Positions 16,158-20,540 of a stretch of DNA of 20,540 nt are shown here, piece by piece; the stretch's first letter is position 1, and every line of letters begins with the position of its first letter. The position numbers were made by a program, and so were the translations under genes. The stretch is from positions 1-20,540 of the forward strand of contig JANMWE010000261.1 of NCBI GenBank assembly GCA_031393795.1. The letters are read 5' to 3'. A model generated the notes under the pieces. That model ran no database searches, was not told where the DNA came from, and saw only the letters and a program-made list of their open reading frames with translations. This stretch comes from CAMLHU01 sp031393795 (GTDB taxonomy: Bacteria > Gemmatimonadota > Gemmatimonadetes > Gemmatimonadales > GWC2-71-9).

Positions 16158-16481
16158 ATGACCACCGCCGCTCCTTCCAATCTCCTACGTTCCGCGCGGG
16201 TGTTCCACGCCCTCTCGGACGAGACCCGACTCGCTATCGTCGAGCGTCTGCGGGGCGGGGAGCGGTGCGTCTGCGATCTCCAGGACCTGCTCGATGCGGC
16301 CCAGTCCCGGCTCTCCTTCCATCTGAAGACCCTCAAGGAGGCCGGACTCGTCACCGATCGGAAGCAGGGCCGGTGGTCGTACTACACCCTCGTGCCCGGC
16401 GCGCTCGAGCAGGCGGTAGGGGCGCTGGTCGAAGTGAAGGAGAGCGCAGAGCGGCAGGGCCCTGTCGCCGAGTGCTGCTGA
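16158..16481 (+). CDS. arsR: ArsR/SmtB family arsenic-responsive repressor
   Basis: The 107-residue winged-helix repressor shows the family start LLRSARVFHALSDETRLAIV, the As(III) site ERCVCDL (Cys 37 and Cys 39), the recognition helix AAQSRLSFHLKTLKEAGLV and the wing RKQGRWSYYTL. The C-terminal Cys 106-107 pair (ECC) could give a third thiolate. As(III) binding should release it from the boxes at 16131-16146 and 16502-16517. ATG 16158 sits at the predicted transcription start with no leader, which fits the absence of a proper Shine-Dalgarno. First gene of arsR-arsM-acr3-arsN2-arsC, divergent from the copper operon. Confidence 0.94.
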   Translation: MTTAAPSNLLRSARVFHALSDETRLAIVERLRGGERCVCDLQDLLDAAQSRLSFHLKTLKEAGLVTDRKQGRWSYYTLVPGALEQAVGALVEVKESAERQGPVAECC

Positions 16482-16501
16482 CTTTTTCTTTTCGCCGACA
16501 A

Positions 16502-16517
16502 ATCAACATTTCTTGAT
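16502..16517. promoter_or_regulatory. Second ArsR box, between arsR and arsM
   Basis: ATCAA-CATTTC-TTGAT is a perfect 5-6-5 inverted repeat in the 53-base arsR-arsM gap, 17 bases before the arsM start. It may control an internal promoter or act as a roadblock; no clear -35/-10 pair was found around it. Confidence 0.65.
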
Positions 16518-16534
16518 GATCTGAGGATCGACCG

Positions 16535-17425
16535 ATGGATGCGAACGAACTGAAAGAGACCGTCCGCGAGAAGTACGGCCTCGCCGCGCTCCGTGCCACC
16601 GAAGGAGCCAAGAGCTCCTGCTGCGGCGGCGGCGCCTCGTGTGGCACCGACGACCCGATCACATCCAACCTCTACGCTGCCGGCCAAACTGCGCTCCTCC
16701 CTGAAGCGGCGGTACTCGCTTCGCTCGGCTGCGGCAATCCGACCGCCCTCACCGAACTGAATGAAGGTGAAGTGGTGCTCGACCTCGGCTCCGGGGGCGG
16801 GATCGACGTCCTGCTCTCCGCGCACCGAGTCGGACCCACCGGCAAGGCGTACGGCCTCGACATGACCGACGAGATGCTCATCCTCGCGCGCTCCAATGCG
16901 CTCAAGGCCGGCGCCACCAACGTCGAGTTCCTGAAGGGGGACATCGAGGCGATCCCGCTCCCCGACAACTCCGTGGACGTGATCATCTCCAATTGCGTCA
17001 TCAACCTCGCAGCCGACAAGTCGAAGGTCTTGGCCGAAGCGTTCCGTGTCCTGAAGCCGGGGGGCCGGTTCGCGGTGAGCGATGTCGTCATCCGCGGCGA
17101 GGTCCCGGCCGAGGTGCGGCAGAGCATGGAGCTCTGGGTGGGATGCGTGGCCGGGGCGCTGACCGAGGAGGAGTTCGTCACGAAGCTCCGCGAGGCGGGG
17201 TTCGCGGATCCCTCGATCGAGGCGACCCGAGTCTATGAGTTCGAGGACGCGAAGAGCTTCCTCGGCGACGCGGGACTCGACTCCGAAGTCCTCGCGCGCG
17301 AGGTCGGGGGGCGGGTGATGGGAGCATTCGTGCGGGCCACGAAGCCCGCGCACGCCGCGCTCCCGCTGGTCGGTGCGTCGGCAAGAAGCGGGAAGAGCTG
17401 CTGCGGTCCGGAGTGCTGTTCGTGA
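16535..17425 (+). CDS. arsM: Arsenite S-adenosylmethionine methyltransferase ArsM
   Basis: The 296-residue enzyme methylates As(III) to mono-, di- and trimethyl forms using SAM. The Rossmann core shows VVLDLGSGGGIDVLLSA (81-96), GLDMTDEML (107-115) and FLKGDIEAIPLPDNSVDVII (132-151). Cys 66 (LGCGNP), Cys 154 (SNCVINL) and Cys 204 (VGCVAG) fit the arsenic-binding cysteines of ArsM. The ends are unusually Cys-rich: CCGGGASC at 29-36 and CCGPECC at 289-295. ATG 16535 has GAGGA 8 bases upstream. The stop TGA overlaps the acr3 GTG start. In this operon methylation would work beside efflux and arsenate reduction. Confidence 0.94.
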   Translation: MDANELKETVREKYGLAALRATEGAKSSCCGGGASCGTDDPITSNLYAAGQTALLPEAAVLASLGCGNPTALTELNEGEVVLDLGSGGGIDVLLSAHRVGPTGKAYGLDMTDEMLILARSNALKAGATNVEFLKGDIEAIPLPDNSVDVIISNCVINLAADKSKVLAEAFRVLKPGGRFAVSDVVIRGEVPAEVRQSMELWVGCVAGALTEEEFVTKLREAGFADPSIEATRVYEFEDAKSFLGDAGLDSEVLAREVGGRVMGAFVRATKPAHAALPLVGASARSGKSCCGPECCS

Positions 17426-18492
17426 CCGACTCGGCGGAGCAGGGGGTCGCCCGTCGGCTCTCCAACCTCGACCGGTGGCTGCCGCTCTGGATCTTCCTCG
17501 CGATGGGGCTCGGTCTCGCGCTCGGGCGCGCGTGGCCGAGCCTCGGCTCCGTGCTCGACCGCTTCACGGTGGCAGGGGTGTCCGTGCCGATCGGGGTGGG
17601 CCTCCTCTGGATGATGTATCCGGTCCTCGCGAAGGTGAAATACGAGACCATCGGCCGCCACCTCGGAGATCACCGATTGCTCGGGACCTCTCTGGTGCTC
17701 AACTGGGTCATCGGGCCCCTGCTGATGTTCGGCCTGGCGTGGCTCTTTCTGCCGGACCTTCCGGCGTACCGGAACGGGCTCATTCTGGTCGGCCTGGCAC
17801 GTTGCATCGCGATGGTGCTCATCTGGAATTCTCTCGCCTGCGGCTCGAATGAGCTGGCGGCGGTGCTGGTGGCGCTCAATTCGCTCTTCCAGATCTTCAC
17901 CTACTCGGTGCTGGGGTGGTTCTTCCTGACCGTGGTGCCGGGGTGGTTCGGTGCCTCCACGGAGGTGCTCGATATCTCGATGGGTGCCATCGCTCGGAGC
18001 GTGCTGATCTTCCTCGGCATCCCGCTCTTCGCCGGATGGCTCACTCGGAGGACCCTTGTCCGCCGGCGTGGCGAGGCGTGGTACGAGGGGACCTTCCTGC
18101 GCCGGATCGGCCCGACGGCGTTGCTCGGGCTGCTCTATACCATCGTCCTGATGTTCGCGATGCAGGGGGATCGGATACTCGACCGGCCATTCGACGTGCT
18201 CCGGATCGCGCTGCCGATGATCGTGTACTTCGTGCTGATGTTCGGCAGCGGGTTCCTGATCGCGCGGCGGCTGGGGTTCGGATACCCGGAGACCGCCTCG
18301 CTCGCCTTCACCGCGGCGGGGAATAATTTCGAGCTTGCCATTGCCGTCGCGGTGGCCACCTTCGGGATCGCCTCGGGTGAGGCGTTGGCGGCGGTGGTGG
18401 GCCCGCTCATCGAGGTCCCGGTCCTGGTGTCGCTGGTCTACGTCGCACTCTGGGCCCGACGATTCTTCCCAGCCGAGGCAGTGGCCGTATGA
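17422..18492 (+). CDS. acr3: ACR3-family arsenite efflux transporter
   Basis: The 356-residue inner-membrane As(III)/H+ antiporter has about ten hydrophobic segments. Family signatures are VGLLWMMYPVLAKVKYE (about 54-70), LVGLARCIAMVLIWNSLACG with the essential Cys of ACR3, and TAAGNNFELAIAVAVATFG with the conserved Glu, ending GPLIEVPVLVSLVYVAL. GTG 17422 is chosen because it overlaps the arsM stop (GTGA) with GGAG 8 bases upstream, matching other junctions here; GTG 17413 is the in-frame alternative. The stop overlaps arsN2 as ATGA. It exports arsenite taken up or formed by ArsC. Confidence 0.94.
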   Translation: MTDSAEQGVARRLSNLDRWLPLWIFLAMGLGLALGRAWPSLGSVLDRFTVAGVSVPIGVGLLWMMYPVLAKVKYETIGRHLGDHRLLGTSLVLNWVIGPLLMFGLAWLFLPDLPAYRNGLILVGLARCIAMVLIWNSLACGSNELAAVLVALNSLFQIFTYSVLGWFFLTVVPGWFGASTEVLDISMGAIARSVLIFLGIPLFAGWLTRRTLVRRRGEAWYEGTFLRRIGPTALLGLLYTIVLMFAMQGDRILDRPFDVLRIALPMIVYFVLMFGSGFLIARRLGFGYPETASLAFTAAGNNFELAIAVAVATFGIASGEALAAVVGPLIEVPVLVSLVYVALWARRFFPAEAVAV

Positions 18493-18947
18493 CGACCGTC
18501 TCCAAACCGCAGGTCACGCTGCGCAGCGCCACCCCCGCCGACCTCCCCGAAGTCGAGCGGCTGCTCACGGCCAACGGGCTGATCCTCGATGGCGTGGCGG
18601 CCGGGATCGGGGATTTCTTCGTGGCCGAGGCAGGCGGTGTCGTCGTCGGGACGATCGGCCTCGAAGTGCGCGCACCCTTCGCGCTGCTCCGATCAGCGGC
18701 GGTGGACCCTACACACCACGGTGCCGGGATCGGCGCCCGTTTGGTGGCGCGCCTGGTGGAAGAGGCGGAGGCACGCAGGATCACGGGGCTCTATCTCTTC
18801 ACCCCGTCCGCCGCCCCCTTCTTCGAGCGCCACGGTTTCATCCGCACCACGCGGGACGCGATCCCCGAGCAGCTCCGAGGCACCGGGCAGTTCGCGCACG
18901 CCTGTGGTGCCACGGCGGTCACGATGGTCCGCGAGCTCGGCCGATGA
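18489..18947 (+). CDS. arsN2: ArsN2-type GNAT N-acetyltransferase
   Basis: The 152-residue GNAT protein starts with LRSATPADLPEVERLL, and the acetyl-CoA site is AVDPTHHGAGIGARLVARLV (motif A). FFERHGF is followed by AIPEQLRGTGQFAHACGATAVTM, which is typical of ArsN2 proteins of ars operons. ArsN1 enzymes acetylate the organoarsenical antibiotics phosphinothricin-like arsinothricin; the substrate of ArsN2 is less certain, so the function here is inferred from family and operon. Start and stop both overlap neighbours as ATGA. No membrane segment; cytoplasmic. Confidence 0.85.
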   Translation: MTTVSKPQVTLRSATPADLPEVERLLTANGLILDGVAAGIGDFFVAEAGGVVVGTIGLEVRAPFALLRSAAVDPTHHGAGIGARLVARLVEEAEARRITGLYLFTPSAAPFFERHGFIRTTRDAIPEQLRGTGQFAHACGATAVTMVRELGR

Positions 18948-19435
18948 GCGCGCCGTTCCGGGTCCTGGTGCTTTGCACCGGTAATTCGGCGCGGAGCCAG
19001 ATCGCCGAGGCGATCCTGGCGACGCGTGGGGTCGGCCGCATCGAGGCCGGAAGCGCCGGCTCTCATCCGGCAGCCAAGGTCAATCCGTACGCACTGATGA
19101 CCCTCGCCCGGCATCGGATCACCTGGACTGCGCGGACACCGAAGTCGATCGATGCGGTGCTTGGTGCGCCGTGGGATCTCCTTATCACCGTTTGCGACCA
19201 CGCGAATGAATCGTGCCCGCTCTTCCCGGGCACGCCTCCGCGGGTCCACTGGGGGCTTCCCGATCCCGCGCTCGTTTCCGGGAGCGATGCCGAGATCACG
19301 GCGGCGTTCGAGGAGACATACCACGAGCTGGATCGGCGGGTCGAGTCGTTGCTGATGCTCCCGCTCGAGACCCTCGACCGGGACACGCTCGTTCGCGACG
19401 CCCAGGGGGTGCACGCGTCGCGCACCCGCCCTTGA
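18944..19435 (+). CDS. arsC: Arsenate reductase ArsC, low-molecular-weight phosphatase type
   Basis: The 163-residue enzyme reduces As(V) to As(III), presumably using thioredoxin. The phosphatase-like loop is CTGNSARS (Cys 11, Arg 17), and the other two redox cysteines are Cys 84 and Cys 91 in VCDHANESCPLFPG. The spacing agrees with Cys 10, 82 and 89 of the S. aureus pI258 ArsC. Asp 107 in GLPDPA completes the loop. The C-terminus has about 25 residues after the family core (RDTLVRDAQGVHASRTRP). ATG 18944 overlaps the arsN2 stop. Product As(III) would be exported by Acr3 or methylated by ArsM. Confidence 0.94.
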   Translation: MSAPFRVLVLCTGNSARSQIAEAILATRGVGRIEAGSAGSHPAAKVNPYALMTLARHRITWTARTPKSIDAVLGAPWDLLITVCDHANESCPLFPGTPPRVHWGLPDPALVSGSDAEITAAFEETYHELDRRVESLLMLPLETLDRDTLVRDAQGVHASRTRP

Positions 19436-19460
19436 CGCCGCATCCCGGGGCCTGCATATC
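19432..19460 (+). promoter_or_regulatory. Candidate leaderless promoter of the LprI-like gene
   Basis: TTGACG (19432-19437), which contains the arsC stop, a 17-base spacer and CATATC (19455-19460), then six bases to ATG 19467. The -10 box is weak, but the geometry equals that of arsR. Confidence 0.4.
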
Positions 19461-19466
19461 CCTCCG

Positions 19467-20135
19467 ATGCGCCTGAGCCCCCTCCTCCTCCTCCTGTTCG
19501 CCTCCTCGCTCGCCGCCCAGGGATTCTGCTCCGACCTCTCGGGGCCCGAGCTCGATCGGTGTCGGCAGGACTATTACGAGAGTGCCGACGCAGTCCTCGG
19601 CATCGTCTATCATCGCGCCCTCGAAGGGCTTACGCCCCCGGCGCAGTCCAGGTTGCGGCAGGAGCAGACCGCGTGGGCGGCGCGGCGCACCCGGCTCGCG
19701 GGTGTGACCCGCGCGCGCCCGAAGCCCGCAATGGCCAAGCTCGATACGTTGATCAGCGTCACCGAGTCGCGGATCGATGAGCTGGGGCCGAAGGCGCTGG
19801 AACGGGCGCCCTGGCTGGTGGGGATCCTGCCGGAAGGTGCAGCCGGCGGGGATACCCTGGCCGAGGTCGTCTCGATGCGGAATGACGTCTGGCGCTTCGC
19901 GAGCTGGGAGGAGGCGTGGGTGCACGCGGGGCACGACGGCTATGCCGGCCAGGATTCCATCGCCGCGTTCAAGCCGACCACCGGGCACGCTATCACGGTC
20001 CTCTCCGCCAGCGAGGACGGCTGGAGCGCGATCGTGACGAGCGACGGGAGCAGCACGCTCTGCGGGATGTACCGCGGGGACGTCGAGTCGCAGGACCCCA
20101 ACCTGGTGGAGGAGGGGAAGGTCACCTGCTGGTAG
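19467..20135 (+). CDS. Secreted LprI-like (DUF1311) protein
   Basis: The 222-residue protein has a signal peptide (MRLSPLLLLLFASSLAAQ, cleavage probably near residue 17-19). An LprI/DUF1311-like domain follows: FCSDLSGPELDRCRQDYY (Cys 21 and Cys 32), ADAVLGIVYHRALEGL and RLRQEQTAWAARRTRLA. LprI in mycobacteria inhibits lysozyme; the family is broad and an inhibitory role here is not established. The C-terminal half (about 110-222) is a separate, probably beta-rich domain with a second Cys pair (LCGMYRG, TCW at the very end), which I do not recognise. Located in the periplasm or outside the cell. No Shine-Dalgarno is seen; see the leaderless promoter. The stop codon lies in the first unit of a heptamer array. 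Confidence 0.75.
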   Translation: MRLSPLLLLLFASSLAAQGFCSDLSGPELDRCRQDYYESADAVLGIVYHRALEGLTPPAQSRLRQEQTAWAARRTRLAGVTRARPKPAMAKLDTLISVTESRIDELGPKALERAPWLVGILPEGAAGGDTLAEVVSMRNDVWRFASWEEAWVHAGHDGYAGQDSIAAFKPTTGHAITVLSASEDGWSAIVTSDGSSTLCGMYRGDVESQDPNLVEEGKVTCW

Positions 20136-20244
20136 TCGGTGGTCGGTAGTCGGTAGCTGACACGTATCAAGGCCGACGACGACGTTGCCATCGTGGAGCT
20201 GACGGTCACCCCGGATCAGCTACGGACCACCGACCACCGACCAT
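20132..20244. repeat. Paired heptamer array (word GTNGTCG)
   Basis: The left arm, 20132-20159, is four tandem heptamers (three GTNGTCG and one GTAGCTG). The right arm, 20217-20244 on the minus strand, has four more, again with GTAGCTG as the innermost unit. The arms therefore pair unit by unit, TAGCTGA/TCAGCTA being exact next to the loop. The stop codon of the upstream gene is in the first unit. The loop (20161-20214) is not repeat-like. Confidence 0.85.
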
Positions 20245-20245
20245 C

Positions 20246-20285
20246 AAAGAAACGAGCCCCGCCTTCCAAATTGGAGGACGGGGCT
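20246..20285 (-). terminator. Intrinsic terminator of the tRNA transcript
   Basis: On the minus strand the stem 20271-20285 pairs with 20255-20269 (one A-C mismatch, one G-U pair), followed by a CGTTTCTTT tract. It begins 4 bases after the tRNA-Arg discriminator base. Confidence 0.8.
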
Positions 20286-20288
20286 TCA

Positions 20289-20362
<74 letters not shown>

Positions 20363-20363
20363 G

Positions 20364-20457
20364 GGACAGCGTACGGACAACGGATGACGGTGAACGGTCG
20401 AGGAGCTTGACCCGGGGCTGGACACCTGAGCGTCCGAGCGTCTGTTCACTGTTCACT
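20364..20457. repeat. Heptamer-periodic spacer between the two tRNA genes
   Basis: Positions 20364-20398 divide into five degenerate heptamers, the last three being NNACGGN. On the other side 20444-20457 is GTTCACT twice in tandem. The two sides are partly complementary (GGTGAAC-type core against GTTCAC). Degenerate compared with the other arrays. Confidence 0.55.
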
Positions 20458-20461
20458 TAAA

Positions 20462-20536
20462 TCGGGGCGCCGGGATTTGAACCCGGGACCTCCTGCTCCC
20501 GAAGCAGGCGCGCTAACCGGGCTGCGCTACGCCCCG
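20462..20536 (-). tRNA. tRNA-Pro(CGG)
   Basis: Acceptor CGGGGCG pairs with CGCCCCG, D-arm AGCGCAGCCCGGTTAGCGC, anticodon stem CCTGC/GCAGG with loop TTCGGGA (anticodon CGG, reads CCG), and T-loop GGTTCAAATCC. The discriminator is A; no CCA is encoded. It lies 99 bases upstream of tRNA-Arg on the same strand, probably one transcript. Confidence 0.96.
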
Positions 20537-20540
20537 TAAC

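Noticed and set aside
16451..16468. Hairpin GCGGCAG/CTGTCGC followed by a T-rich tract near the end of arsR
   Set aside because: The stem is short with a G-U pair, and the T-rich tract lies more than 10 bases downstream; not a convincing terminator or attenuator.
20161..20288. Minus-strand 89-codon frame near the tRNA genes
   Set aside because: It crosses the heptamer array and the end of the LprI-like gene, and its translation is Ser/Thr-rich without a domain.

Overview
The window is a GC-rich bacterial chromosome segment. No marker gene fixes the taxon. The gene set (Rho, RuvX, MltG, an RDD-SpoIIM fusion opposite a MoxR/DUF58 operon) together with apparently leaderless promoters suggests an environmental Gram-negative-type phylum such as Gemmatimonadota. 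That placement is inference only.

Layout. Positions 1-5043 are housekeeping: the 5' part of an RlmI-type rRNA methyltransferase (minus), thiE (plus), a minus-strand cluster rho-ruvX-mltG with ruvX and mltG overlapping, and then, divergent from rho, two small plus-strand genes. One of these is unknown; the other is a 62-residue protein that looks like a lone histidine-kinase phosphoacceptor (DHp) helix pair. Positions 5152-12063 are a membrane/AAA+ module: a minus-strand RDD-SpoIIM fusion faces a five-gene plus-strand operon (a multi-pass membrane protein, DUF4129, DUF4350, MoxR ATPase, DUF58). From DUF4129 onward the genes are separated by 2 bases or overlap.

Positions 12132-19435 are a metal-resistance region. 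On the minus strand lie copZ, a membrane-anchored cupredoxin and copA, followed by csoR and a small gene. On the plus strand lie arsR, arsM, acr3, arsN2 and arsC. The two operons diverge from a 391-base intergenic region holding a 227-bp imperfect palindrome flanked by the two metal-responsive promoters. The cop promoter has a G-tract flanked by ATA/TAT between its -35 and -10 boxes, as expected for a CsoR operator. arsR has an ArsR-box-like site in its promoter and a better copy just before arsM.

The right end carries a secreted LprI-like protein and two minus-strand tRNA genes, Pro(CGG) then Arg(CCG), followed by an intrinsic terminator.

The least explained signal is in the spacers. Several intergenic gaps are filled by inverted repeats whose arms are tandem, degenerate heptamers: GTGTTGN, GTRAGGN and GTNGTCG, a different word at each locus, with about four units per arm. 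Three of these arrays reach into, and supply, the stop codons of flanking genes. Other points to check are three or four promoters placed so that transcription would begin at or within a base of the start codon, a four-copy 8-mer right after the mltG start codon, and the DHp-only protein.
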